Shown one piece after another: positions 46,109 to 55,046 of a DNA stretch of 64,000 nt. The stretch lies in NCBI RefSeq assembly GCF_000518885.1, contig NZ_JAEL01000008.1, positions 30,974 through 94,973 on the forward strand, in the 5' to 3' direction. The position numbers were made by a program, and so were the translations under genes. Below the pieces are notes generated by a model. The model was not told where the DNA came from. It was given only the letters and a program-made list of their open reading frames with translations, and ran no database searches. The DNA is from Bacillus sp. J33. Lineage in GTDB: Bacteria > Bacillota > Bacilli > Bacillales > Cytobacillaceae. The stretch's first letter is position 1, and each line of letters starts with the position of its first letter.

Positions 46109-46490
46109 TTACATCTTTTCTGCTTTTAAAACCTTTATTTTAGCTGGATGTGACTCCAATATTTTATCAAACCAAACTCTTATTTTCTGACCATCTTTAT
46201 ATTTGGAAGTATGAGGAACATGATTTAGTATATATACTCTTCCGTAATTTCCTATTAATTCCTCAGAGGATAATTCTATGGCTGTCTCAACGTCAAAATC
46301 ATCATCTTCAATTAAATAAAGAGTTCCATCTTTCTTTAAGAAGAAACCATCAATACTCATATTATTATCATTTACCTTAGACTTTTGATCATTATTTACC
46401 TCAGCGTTTTGAACTAAATCCAAAAGGGCAATAATAGCAACTAAAGATACAGCAAGTATGATTAATCTTTTCGTATCTATCCCCCCTGTT
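46109..46490 (-). CDS. Exported DUF3221-like protein, start uncertain
   Basis: The conserved part (SIDGFFLKKDGTLYLIEDDD ... KYKDGQKIRVWFDKILESHPAKIKVLKAEKM) resembles DUF3221 (YobA-like) proteins. Upstream codons in frame give a typical export signal, DTKRLIILAVSLVAIIALLD, but it lacks a lipobox cysteine. The only codon at the right distance from the GGGGGG ribosome site is ATA, and the first standard start (TTG at 46423) lies after the signal and has no ribosome site. So the start is ATA, mutated, or the gene is decaying. End coordinate is approximate. Confidence 0.55.
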
Positions 46491-46794
46491 AAGCTTTTTT
46501 TCTTTATATAAATAATGAGAAGTTCTTGGAATGTTCTTGAAAACAGTCAAAATAAATTAACAGCAATTTACTTCATTATAACATCCAAACTGGAAATCAT
46601 TTCTGTATAATTCTTGTGTCAACGAATCTGTAGCTTTAGGACAACTGTTGACCCTTATAAAATAAGCTATTGGGTTATCATAGAAAAATAGTGGCTGCAG
46701 AATATATCTATAACAAACACATAATGAACCGAAATAGCTTCTACCCTATATTTTGTCAATTACGTTTTCCTACTCCTATTCCACTGAATTCTTA
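46491..46794. other. Intergenic, nothing recognised
   Basis: No frame, hairpin or repeat that I can support between the DUF3221-like gene and the nucleotidyltransferase gene. Confidence 0.4.
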
Positions 46795-47376
46795 TTAATT
46801 TGAGCCACCTGGCAAATAGATTTTGACTTTATCCCAAGTTAACTTCCAGTTCTTTTTCTTTATCCTATGTTCATAAAAATTTATTCGGGCATTTGCCTCT
46901 GAATAATATGGTGTAGGTTTCACTTCTAAATTAACAACATCAGTAATGCCCCAGGGAGCAGTCAATATAACATTATCCTTTTCATCTAATTTTACCCCCA
47001 ATGCTGTAACTGTCTCGGTAAATTTGGAAATCGCATCCACAGAAGATGAGTATGGAGCCATCTTATTTCTAATGTGCATTCTGGCTTGATTCTTTACTGA
47101 CCAAGGTATATCCGGCACTAGTAAAAGTAATTTTTCTTCCAGCTTTTTTTCCTCTAATTCATTTATTTGCTCAGGATCAAAATAAATAACATCAATATCT
47201 GGCAGAGGTGTTCTTACGGTGAAATTATGTAGAATATCCCATATTTTAGACCTGACAAACCCGGCACAAATCCACCAATCAGGCAGGTCTAATTTCTTTA
47301 CCGCTTTTAAAAGATTCATCATCCACTCATCTTCCTTAATTGCTTTAACGATGTCTTCTTCACTTTTTATGACCAT
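46795..47376 (-). CDS. Nucleotidyltransferase family protein (DUF925-like)
   Basis: 193 residues starting MVIKSEEDIVKAI. It matches the stand-alone nucleotidyltransferase group with WWICAGFVRSKIWDIL near residue 34 and the acidic pair in PLPDIDVIYFDP near 58. This arrangement (G-[FW]-V-R and D-x-D) is typical of minimal Pol-beta-type folds. The substrate is unknown. The ATG at 47376 follows AGAGGTG at six bases; the GTG three codons earlier is part of that site. Confidence 0.75.
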   Translation of the reverse strand: MVIKSEEDIVKAIKEDEWMMNLLKAVKKLDLPDWWICAGFVRSKIWDILHNFTVRTPLPDIDVIYFDPEQINELEEKKLEEKLLLLVPDIPWSVKNQARMHIRNKMAPYSSSVDAISKFTETVTALGVKLDEKDNVILTAPWGITDVVNLEVKPTPYYSEANARINFYEHRIKKKNWKLTWDKVKIYLPGGSN

Positions 47377-47446
47377 TCGTTTCACCTCTTAATATTGGAT
47401 CCAATAACTTTCAAGCAGCCAGGATTGTTTTTTTTATATTACGAAG

Positions 47447-48022
47447 TCATAGCGTAGTTATCGCTTCTTTACTAAATTTTATTTCCTCCTGCAATAGTTC
47501 GGTAAGCCTGATGAATTCTTCTTCTATTTTATCCATCATGACAAACTGCATGTTATACTTTTCTGCTAGTTTTCCATTGTATGTAATATTACAGTGCATT
47601 AATATTTCCATTTCATAATCCAGCATGTCATCATCAATTTCCTTGATAAGATTGTATTCATACTGTGTTAAGTCAGATAGGCCATAGAAAGTGTAAATAA
47701 ACTGCTGGAGGTGCTGTTCGATTTCTAAGTATTGGTGCAAACCTTGTTTGACTGGTCTTGTAACATCGGAAATGTATGCTTCAGAAGCATCATGCAATAA
47801 ACATGCTAACTGCACCTGTTTAGAATAGCCTCTATGTTTAGCTTCTTTAGCACAATTTAAAGAATGCTGCGCAACACTATAAAAATGACGATAATGTCCA
47901 TTAGCTCTGCACAACAGTGACAATGCATGTGCGATATCCTTAGTTGAAATGTCTTGCATTCGTGGATCTAACGGATAAAATTCAATTCCTGTGTAAGTTG
48001 TAATACATTTCCCTTTTCTCAT
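47447..48022 (-). CDS. HD-domain hydrolase (YfbR-like)
   Basis: 191 residues. HD metal motif: YSVAQHSLNCAKEA (first His), LACLLHDASEAYISD (HD pair, about residues 72-86) and the distal Asp near EIDDDML. The family includes 5'-deoxynucleotidases and other phosphohydrolases. The ATG at 48022 has AGGAGG six bases upstream; 41 in-frame codons upstream belong to the palindromic leader. Single gene. Confidence 0.85.
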   Translation of the reverse strand: MRKGKCITTYTGIEFYPLDPRMQDISTKDIAHALSLLCRANGHYRHFYSVAQHSLNCAKEAKHRGYSKQVQLACLLHDASEAYISDVTRPVKQGLHQYLEIEQHLQQFIYTFYGLSDLTQYEYNLIKEIDDDMLDYEMEILMHCNITYNGKLAEKYNMQFVMMDKIEEEFIRLTELLQEEIKFSKEAITTL

Positions 48023-48067
48023 TTTCTTCCTCCTATTCGAGAAATCGCAATCATTTTTTGGGTATAA

Positions 48068-48121
48068 AAAATCCTGATTACAAATAAATGTAAAGCATAC
48101 ATTTTTTGTAATCAGGATTTT
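48068..48121. repeat. 54-bp palindrome in the leader of the HD gene
   Basis: Outer perfect 16-bp arms (aaaatcctgattacaa / ttgtaatcaggatttt) and inner arms aaatgta / tacattt around aagca. It lies 46 bp upstream of the HD-hydrolase start; no U tract follows in either direction. Confidence 0.8.
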
Positions 48122-48224
48122 ACGGTTCCTGGTAGAAACCCTCATACCATATTAATGAGGTTATACTATTATTTTTTTCACCATTATTCTAAATGATTAA
48201 AGGACTAAGTTCAATATAATTTAA

Positions 48225-48434
48225 ATAAATTGTTATTTTTACTTTCAAATTTTGCCCGTTGATTTCCACTGCGGGTACTTGCTTTCCGCGGGGAGGAATG
48301 AGAGCCTCCTCGGCTTCGCCTGTGGGGTCTCCCACTCCCTCTCTTCCCACAGGAGTCAAGTCCCCTCCGCTCCAATCAACTTAGTTGGTTAACTTTAGTT
48401 AGCCCTGAAAAGCAACAAACTTTACGAAAACAGC
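48225..48434. repeat. MITE-like repeat, full-length copy (R6)
   Basis: About 210 bp that closely match copy R1 through the core (gttgatttccactgcgggta, cctcctcggcttcgcctgtg, aggagtcaag) and right arm (aagcaacaaactttacgaaa). The left end has decayed. The bases on to 48693 hold no gene that I can support. Confidence 0.85.
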
Positions 48435-48693
48435 GTTACAAAAAATCGCCTATAAAAGACGATCTAATGAATTTACTTCATCCATTGCGGTATGTCACTC
48501 TTACGTTATACTCCCCCTAGTTTAAAATGAAAAAGCAGCTACTTATCTTAATACTAAAAAAGGGTGTGACAGCAATGGCCAAGGCTTGGATGAAAACCGC
48601 AAGCGCTCCTGCTTTATTTTATTTTTCCATAGTTCAAAGGCAAAACCAACTGTATCTCAGCCACATCGATATTCTGGTTTTTATCACACTAAT

Positions 48694-49698
48694 TTAAACA
48701 CTTCTGTTCCTCAATGCTTCTCTGTCTACGTTTTGCGGTGGCTGTTCCATCCACCTGTTTTTAATCATTATATTCACACCATCATTTGTATATTGAAGTA
48801 TTTCAGCGACAAGCCTCGTGTAATGTCCAGCTAAATCTTTTCTAAGGCTTGCTCCAATGGCTGCTCCATAGCCTGCAACGCTAATGGCAGTTAAACTATT
48901 GGTTTGAAACATCATTAACTTATCTGAAAAAGGTGCATCTATGGATTGAGTAATGGTTGAATCCCATGTACTTGGGAACGACACTTCATCTTCCAATAAT
49001 ATTTGCCTGAACACTGTTTCATGCTTTGCGGCTATTTCCGCACCTGTTTCCATATATTTTCGAACTTCAGGTGCTTTAGCAGTTTGTGAAAATCCAGCTA
49101 CAAATGTCCTGCCAATAGAGTTTGTCTCCGTATTTTTGGAAATATGCGCTAGTTCAATGGCAGTTAAAGGACGATGTTTGCCCATTAAACCTGATAGAAA
49201 TGATTCACTCTGAAGGTATTCGGCTTTTTCCATTGGGGCTATGGTTGGCGACCGGATAAAAGCCCCCTTCTTAAGAAGCAGGTCACAAGCATGATTGTAA
49301 AGTTTCATAAACATATCGGAGGTTTTTGAAAAAAATTCTCTTATATCATTTCGTGCTAATACTTCAAGCAATGCAGCGGCAGCGGCTGTTCCAGCTGCAG
49401 CCATGTATTTTATGTATCGCAGGGCAAACAAGTCTGAATATAACCGGCCAGCTTTTAAGTTTACATCTTCTTGTGTAAATCCAATAGGTATGGCATGTTT
49501 TTCTTTTTCAAATATTTGTTTCACTCCATTTACAACGAAGCGGCAATCCGTTAAGGCGGTTTGCAGAATGTCAGTAATATCTGTATCTTCGTTCACGCTG
49601 GCAAAATGCTGTACGGTACAATAAGCCATTGAGTTCTGCATGTAAGCACTCCACAATGCAGCAACTTCTGAAGAAACAAGTTTTGGGTTATGCTCCAT
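48694..49698 (-). CDS. DUF3231 protein (first copy)
   Basis: 334 residues made of two similar halves of about 165. Each starts with a helix bundle pattern: LVSSEVAALWSAYMQNSMA at 8 and ELAHISKNTETNSIGRTF near 182. GFTQEDVNLKAGRLY near 73 is a family hallmark. DUF3231 proteins are common in spore-forming Bacilli in multiple copies and resemble ferritin-like helical bundles; their role is not known. The start follows AAAGGAG at 14 bases, with an A-rich spacer. A paralogue lies just upstream. Confidence 0.85.
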   Translation of the reverse strand: MEHNPKLVSSEVAALWSAYMQNSMAYCTVQHFASVNEDTDITDILQTALTDCRFVVNGVKQIFEKEKHAIPIGFTQEDVNLKAGRLYSDLFALRYIKYMAAAGTAAAAALLEVLARNDIREFFSKTSDMFMKLYNHACDLLLKKGAFIRSPTIAPMEKAEYLQSESFLSGLMGKHRPLTAIELAHISKNTETNSIGRTFVAGFSQTAKAPEVRKYMETGAEIAAKHETVFRQILLEDEVSFPSTWDSTITQSIDAPFSDKLMMFQTNSLTAISVAGYGAAIGASLRKDLAGHYTRLVAEILQYTNDGVNIMIKNRWMEQPPQNVDREALRNRSV

Positions 49699-49844
49699 TT
49701 TTCATCTGAACTCCTTTTAGGTTTTAATATAACCTAAATTGGCAGATAATATTTTTTTAATATGGTAGCCCAATCATTTTAGGTAATAAAATTTAAAGTG
49801 TTTGAGGTTAATCTACATGCAGAATTCATATATATAAAATTTAA

Positions 49845-50867
49845 TTAGTTATTTAATTCCTTCTTCTTTGTAAGTTTATCTTGATCAAGCGTGCCAGGCG
49901 GCTGTTCGAACCAATCATTACTAATCATAATATCGAGTCCATCTTTGGCATATTGTGCAACCTCAAAGGATAAACGTTCATAATTTAAAATAAGGTCACT
50001 TCTTTGGCTTGCAGCTGCTGCGGTTGCATAATTCCCTGTTCCTGCCGCACTCATGAAACCCATGTGATAAAGTGTCAGCTTGTCGGAAAATGGGGGTGCT
50101 GTGGAATTAGTAATTGCCGTATCGGAAGAGACAGGCGGCTGTATATTGTTATCAATAAGTGTATTTGTAAACACTTTAACATGCTTTTTGGAAATATCCC
50201 TTCCTCGTAACATCCATTTTTGAATCTTCTCTTTTGAGGATATTTGACCAAAACTTTGTGCAAGTTTACTTCCTATAATATTGGTTTGAATATTCATGTA
50301 CAAATGGGATATTTCAACTGCATTCAGCGGTCTTTGTTTACTAAAAAGAGAAAAGCCGCTTAAATACTTTTTACTGTCTACAAAATCCGTTTTAGTTGGA
50401 TAGGCAATATATGGCGCCCTAATAAATAATCCTTTTGAAAGAAGGACCTTTGAACTGCGCTCAAACAATTCCGATGTTTCTGATAAACCTTCTCGGTAAT
50501 AGGCTCTTATGTCATCTCTGGCACTCATAGAAACAAATCCGCTGTATCCAAGCAACCCAAGCTTAGCCATATGGTTTATATAGGTTAGAATAAAAGGGTC
50601 TGTATAGAGACGGGAAGCATTTAAATTGACATCATCATGAGTAAACCCTGTCGGTGTCGGAATTTGTTCTTTTTGGAAAATGGCTGTTAATTTTTCTATA
50701 TGAATAGATGATAGGTCATAAGCATATTGAACAATAGCTTTTATTTCTTCATCTTCTACCGTTTTAAGAAAATAGCTTAAAACGCATTTGGACATACTAT
50801 CATTCATATAGCCAGTCCAAATCGAAGCTATTTCAGCCGAAGTCAGCTGAATATGATTTTCAGTCAA
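49845..50867 (-). CDS. DUF3231 protein (second copy)
   Basis: 340 residues, two-half architecture like the neighbour: LTSAEIASIWTGYMNDSMSK at the start, GFTHDDVNLNASRLYTDPF near 73 and EISHLYMNIQTNIIGSKLAQ near 187. I start at the TTG at 50867, with GGAGGTG six bases upstream; the GTG three codons earlier overlaps that site. A hairpin lies in its leader at 50935-50965, similar to one ahead of the third, broken copy. Confidence 0.83.
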   Translation of the reverse strand: MTENHIQLTSAEIASIWTGYMNDSMSKCVLSYFLKTVEDEEIKAIVQYAYDLSSIHIEKLTAIFQKEQIPTPTGFTHDDVNLNASRLYTDPFILTYINHMAKLGLLGYSGFVSMSARDDIRAYYREGLSETSELFERSSKVLLSKGLFIRAPYIAYPTKTDFVDSKKYLSGFSLFSKQRPLNAVEISHLYMNIQTNIIGSKLAQSFGQISSKEKIQKWMLRGRDISKKHVKVFTNTLIDNNIQPPVSSDTAITNSTAPPFSDKLTLYHMGFMSAAGTGNYATAAAASQRSDLILNYERLSFEVAQYAKDGLDIMISNDWFEQPPGTLDQDKLTKKKELNN

Positions 50868-50934
50868 ATTGTTCACCTCCAGTGAATTTATTTTTTACTG
50901 TCTGCTTTATTCTCTACAAATAGCCGCCTATTGA

Positions 50935-50965
50935 TAAAAGCCGAGGAACATTTCCTTTTGGCTAT
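50935..50965 (-). promoter_or_regulatory. Leader hairpin ahead of second DUF3231 gene
   Basis: Stem built from agcc.gaggaa / ttcctt..ggct. On the minus strand it is followed by cggcttttatcaata. A related hairpin with closely similar following bases (cgcctttttgtattcaata) lies at 51387, ahead of the broken third copy. It could be an attenuator or the terminator of the upstream copy. Confidence 0.45.
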
Positions 50966-50978
50966 TTTGATTATTTTT

Positions 50979-51308
50979 TTATGCAATATTTAAACTGTAA
51001 TTTTCTCTATCTGATGTACTTGGCGGTTTTTCAAACGAGCTTGAAACAGCCTGGGAGCCCTAAATCTACGTCCTCCTCCGTAAAACCTTTAGGGACGGGG
51101 ACATAGTCTTTTTTGAAAATACCTTTAATGGTTAAATTAATGTTTTAATATCCTTATCCTCAACGTGCTGCAGATCATACTTTAAAATACATGCTGCCAT
51201 GCTGTTACCCATATAAGCAGCCCAAAGTTTCCACATTTCAGCCGATGTTAATTTTTCGGTAGTGTTTGTTTTGTTAGAACTTAATTTAATGGGTTTAATC
51301 TTTCTCAT
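50979..51308 (-). pseudogene. DUF3231 pseudogene (third copy)
   Basis: ATG at 51308 opens a clear DUF3231 N-terminus (LTSAEMWKLWAAYMGNSMAA). It stops after DIKTLI, then continues in another frame with GIFKKDYVPVPKGFTEEDVD. After that about 250 codons are missing and the C-terminus SSFEKPPSTSDREN follows to a stop at 50979. One frameshift plus one large internal deletion. Confidence 0.85.
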
Positions 51309-51386
51309 GTTAACCCTTTCTTGTTTTTTGTTTATCTTTTCCTCTTCGCCAAATTATATGCTTAACACATTTTTCTTATTGAATAC

Positions 51387-51417
51387 AAAAAGGCGAAGGA
51401 CGTTCCTTCCCCTTTTT
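51387..51417. terminator. Bidirectional hairpin ahead of DUF3231 pseudogene
   Basis: Near-perfect palindrome aaaaagg-cgaagga / ttccttc-cccttttt with A and T runs outside, 79 bp from the pseudogene start. Confidence 0.6.
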
Positions 51418-51752
51418 ACTTCCAATTTTCATAATGTTTTCTCTTAGGCGCGATAAAACATTATTTCGATTATCGGTGATACTGTATATGAGTTCCCCCA
51501 GGGTAATTAGTTTCATTGGAAAGGTCATTACAACATACAGAAGCTCTATATATTAAAAATTCATATTCATTAAAAAGACGCATGAAACTAAAAATCGTGT
51601 TATGCGGCTTTTTCATGTAATAAAGGATACGAATTACTTAATTTAATTTACCACCATTGCAAAAAATGCAAAAAAATCCTGAAACTTGACTAAGGAATTA
51701 TATTGATAATAAGAATTCTCATATGTTATTTTTTCCGTAAGGAGTGATAGAA

Positions 51753-51848
51753 ATGGAACTGCATTATCCAAAAAATTTCTTAAAATGTCTTAGTATTGGG
51801 AGCGCTATAGGGTGCATGCTAGGAATGATTTCATGGTTTTACACTTAG
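51753..51848 (+). CDS. Candidate 31-residue membrane peptide
   Basis: ATG with AAGGAG eight bases upstream, then MELHYPKNFLKCLSIGSAIG and a hydrophobic end to TAG. Single hydrophobic helix, small residues in the middle. Too short for certainty; no family recognised. Confidence 0.4.
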   Translation: MELHYPKNFLKCLSIGSAIGCMLGMISWFYT

Positions 51849-52542
51849 TTGGACAAAATTTTTAAGGTCAAGTAGACTACAGATCATAATTTGAGGAGGA
51901 GAATCTGCTTGGCCAAAGAGATCACCGAACATCAATAGAAGACTTTAGCCTAAACCTTTCATAACATTATGAAGCCCTTTATCTCATCCATTTGACTTTC
52001 GGCCCCCTGTCCGGGTAAAACAAGCGCGCATTTTCGATTGAGTTACTCCTGCAGCCCCTTACGATCCCGGACAGTCAGATTTCCTGAATCTCGTTCTGTC
52101 CGTGGAAAAAATCCATACAAGCCATCCCATACAACCGCAGGATTAAATGTCGGCACACCTATTCCCCCACTATTTGCAGGTTTACTAGCAGGCTTTTTGA
52201 CTATTGCTATTTGCAGGGCATTGGTCTTACTTGTTAGACAAATTTCGATGCTAAGCAACAATCCCTCAAACCCGCTAACTAAAGCATGTAACTTACTAAA
52301 ATATGCTTGTACTCTAAAGCAACATATGAAAAAACGTTGAATAAGATACTCCTCTTTACTATATAAAACATCAAATTTGTTCTTTTGAGTTCGTGTAAAG
52401 CAGCTGTACCTCCTAATCTTTAAATTCATTTTTTGTCAAGACGCTTAAGCCTTCAATACATCATTCTGTTCAAGTATTCTTTTGATTTACTGGAATAATA
52501 AGATTCATGTTGTTTTAAACTGACTATTATGAAAATAGATTT
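51849..52542. other. Unassigned stretch, partly GC-richer
   Basis: A TTG with GAGGAGG upstream near 51910 opens nine codons only, likely a gene remnant. From 52000 to 52220 the DNA is less AT-rich than its surroundings and contains a 9-bp inverted pair, ctgtccggg (52007) and cccggacag (52066). Overlapping frames of 100 and 128 codons exist on the plus and minus strands, without good ribosome sites or recognised motifs. Confidence 0.35.
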
Positions 52543-54807
52543 TTAGGATCGTCTATACTCTTTTAATTTACGATATAATGTACTTCTCGAAATACCAAGA
52601 ATTTTAGCAGCCTCTGTTATAGATTCAGTAGCTTTTATAGTTTGTTCAATTAATTCTCTTTCGGTATTTTTGATCGTATTCTTGGTAAGCGGATTTTTCC
52701 CTTGTAAGATAAGAACATCTTCGGGAAGATGTTGTGTATCGATTACTTCACTGCTTCCACCAATTAAAATCGCGTGTTCTAATGCGTTTTTAAGTTCTCT
52801 CACATTACCTGGCCATGGATAGTTGATCATTCTTTCTAATGCTCTATCACTAATATATTTAGTCTCTTTGCCATACTTATTACAAAGCTCTTCAATGATT
52901 TCTTTCGCTAACTGCGAAATATCCTCTGCTCTTTCACGAAGTGAAGGGACAGTAATGGAGAGCACATTTAAACGGTAATATAAATCGGAACGGAAAGTAC
53001 CATTATAGGCAATTTCGTCTTTAAGGTTACGATTCGTAGCCGCAATAATTCTTACATCAACTTCTATCTCCCGATTTTCGCCAATCCTCATAATTTTTCT
53101 GGTTTCGATAGCTCGTAACAGTGCGACTTGTAATTCGTATGGCATTTCTCCAATTTCATCCAGAAAAAGGGTGCCGCCATCTGCTGCTTCAAACTTGCCT
53201 TTTTTTCCTTCTTTCTTAGCCCCTGTAAAAGAACCGCCGATAAACCCAAATAATTCACTTGCTATTAAGTCCTTTGGAATGGCAGCTGTATTGACGGCGA
53301 TGAATGGTTTATTTCGACGATCACTTTCCAAATGAATGGCTCTGGCCATTAACTCTTTGCCTGTACCCGTTTCCCCCATTAATAATACGTTTGCCATGGA
53401 TTTAGCCGCAACCATTCCAATTTTTAATTGTTTTTTATAATTTTCGTTTATCGTCTTAATCATATGAAACTTCATTGGGGACTGACTAATTGAAGTGGAT
53501 GGTTTTGGTGTAAGCACCATTAATTTTTGGTCGAGTGCATCATAAGAGGTTAAATGGAAAGACTGTTTCAATCTGGAAACATTCAAGATTGAATTTAGAT
53601 CAGAAGAACTCTGCTTAAGTATTTGTGTTGCTCTTTTTGATAAGTAGATGATTTCATTTTTCTTAGAAAGTACAACTATTGCTTCGTCACTAATTTTTGA
53701 CCAAATATCAAGCACATGTGAATTTATAGAGTTTGTGTTCTCTTTCTCCATAAACGGTTTCGCACTAATTTTACCTGATGAATCCCATACAATTGAAAAC
53801 TGCCCATTTTTCATCACTCTACCAACCCGGGAATGTCTCGCTATATGTCGATAATTATTTTGTACTTGAATAGAGCCGCACGCATATTCAATCTCTTGTC
53901 TGCTCAACTTATAGAAGATCGATCGAAATTCTGTCGTTTTTGCCTTTTCCATGGCCTCAAGCATAAGTTTTGTTCCTAAATATGTATTAAACATCACGGA
54001 TGATACGGCTTGATCATGTTTGGTATGGCGTTTGAAATCTTTTAAGAATCGTTGATTTTCATCATTATTAAGAGATTGAAAGTAGCTTGCTGCAGTATAA
54101 TGACCTGCCGTATATTCGCGTTTCATTGCAGCAATTTCAGTTTCTTGCGTAATCGGGCTGAAAATTGGAATGGTTTCAGGATCAATCCCCAACTCATAAT
54201 AAGTCTTATAAAAAGGGATAATACTTGAACCGACTAATGTTAAGAATATGGCATTGGGCTGCTTTGCAACAACATCTTTCAGAATAGTGTAAAATTGCTG
54301 ATGCCCAAAAGGAACATACTGTTCGCCAACAACCATTCCTTCTATTTCTTTTATATACTTTTTCACTTGTACATTCGTTTCTCTAGGGTAAATATAATCA
54401 GTACCTATGCAATACACTTTTTTACCGTACTGTTTTGTTAAAAAATCTAATAAAACATGAACCTGCTGGTTTGGAACTTCTCCCGTATAAAAAACATTAG
54501 CGTGACACTCCATTCCTTCATAACAAGTCGGATAAACTAGCATACACTCATATTTTTCTAAAATTGAAAGTATTGCTTTTCTGCATGCAGACGTATAACA
54601 CCCCACAAATACTTTGACACCTTGTCTGGCTAATGCTTCAGCTTCAGCAGCGGCTTTGACTGGATCGGAGGCGATATCACGAACAATGACTTCTACTCGT
54701 TTATTCATTTTATTAAATTCATAGATCGCATATTGAGCCATCAGGCATTGTCCACGTTCAGTGATAGCAGTTGTGCCTGTTAGAGAGAACAGCAAACCCA
54801 CATTCAT
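52543..54807 (-). CDS. Amide-sensing sigma-54 activator: AmiC-like + PAS + AAA+ + Fis HTH
   Basis: 754 residues. Residues 1-355 match the Peripla_BP_5 amide-binding group (AmiC, FmdD, UrtA) with GCYTSACRKAIL and LVYPTCYEGME, but without a signal peptide, so it senses ligand inside the cell. A PAS-like part follows (about 365-425), then the AAA+ activator: Walker A GETGTGKE (478-485), the sigma-54 contact loop GSFTGA (525-530; consensus GAFTGA), Walker B GGTLFLDEIGEM (544-555). A Fis-type HTH (ITEAAKILGISRSTLYRKL) closes the protein. Divergent from fmdA, which has a -24/-12 promoter. ATG preceded by AGGAGGG. Confidence 0.93.
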   Translation of the reverse strand: MNVGLLFSLTGTTAITERGQCLMAQYAIYEFNKMNKRVEVIVRDIASDPVKAAAEAEALARQGVKVFVGCYTSACRKAILSILEKYECMLVYPTCYEGMECHANVFYTGEVPNQQVHVLLDFLTKQYGKKVYCIGTDYIYPRETNVQVKKYIKEIEGMVVGEQYVPFGHQQFYTILKDVVAKQPNAIFLTLVGSSIIPFYKTYYELGIDPETIPIFSPITQETEIAAMKREYTAGHYTAASYFQSLNNDENQRFLKDFKRHTKHDQAVSSVMFNTYLGTKLMLEAMEKAKTTEFRSIFYKLSRQEIEYACGSIQVQNNYRHIARHSRVGRVMKNGQFSIVWDSSGKISAKPFMEKENTNSINSHVLDIWSKISDEAIVVLSKKNEIIYLSKRATQILKQSSSDLNSILNVSRLKQSFHLTSYDALDQKLMVLTPKPSTSISQSPMKFHMIKTINENYKKQLKIGMVAAKSMANVLLMGETGTGKELMARAIHLESDRRNKPFIAVNTAAIPKDLIASELFGFIGGSFTGAKKEGKKGKFEAADGGTLFLDEIGEMPYELQVALLRAIETRKIMRIGENREIEVDVRIIAATNRNLKDEIAYNGTFRSDLYYRLNVLSITVPSLRERAEDISQLAKEIIEELCNKYGKETKYISDRALERMINYPWPGNVRELKNALEHAILIGGSSEVIDTQHLPEDVLILQGKNPLTKNTIKNTERELIEQTIKATESITEAAKILGISRSTLYRKLKEYRRS

Positions 54808-54847
54808 ACATTGACCCTCCTGTACTATTTTAAGAAAAGTGTATTAA

Positions 54848-54858
54848 ATTGGGACAAT
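54848..54858. promoter_or_regulatory. Possible activator site, distal
   Basis: attgggacaat, with a TTG-N3-CAA core, about 140 bp upstream of the -24 element. Matches the site at 54931. Confidence 0.35.
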
Positions 54859-54930
54859 CTGGCATTACAGGTTAATTATAATACATTTTCTATTATTTTT
54901 TTTGAATTATCTGATATAACCTTATCCCAT

Positions 54931-54941
54931 TTTGAGACAAT
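54931..54941. promoter_or_regulatory. Possible activator site, proximal
   Basis: tttgagacaat, same TTG-N3-CAA core. It is 83 bp (about eight helical turns) from the distal copy, so both would lie on one face of the DNA. Confidence 0.35.
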
Positions 54942-54989
54942 ATAGAAATGTAAATTTTCTTTTACTCCAATCAAATCTTCGATTTTTTT

Positions 54990-55005
54990 GGGCATGATTC
55001 TTGCA
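54990..55005 (+). promoter_or_regulatory. Sigma-54 (-24/-12) promoter of the fmd operon
   Basis: GGGCATGATTCTTGCA. The invariant GG (54991-54992) and GC (55003-55004) are exactly ten bases apart, and the element matches TGGCACG-N4-TTGCA at all but two positions. Transcription would begin near 55016. Confidence 0.85.
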
Positions 55006-55046
55006 ATATATTCGATTGAACTTAAACTATGAAAGGAGTTTTTTAA

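Noticed and set aside
48586..48834. 82-codon plus-strand frame
   Set aside because: Mostly opposite the DUF3231 gene and without a ribosome site.
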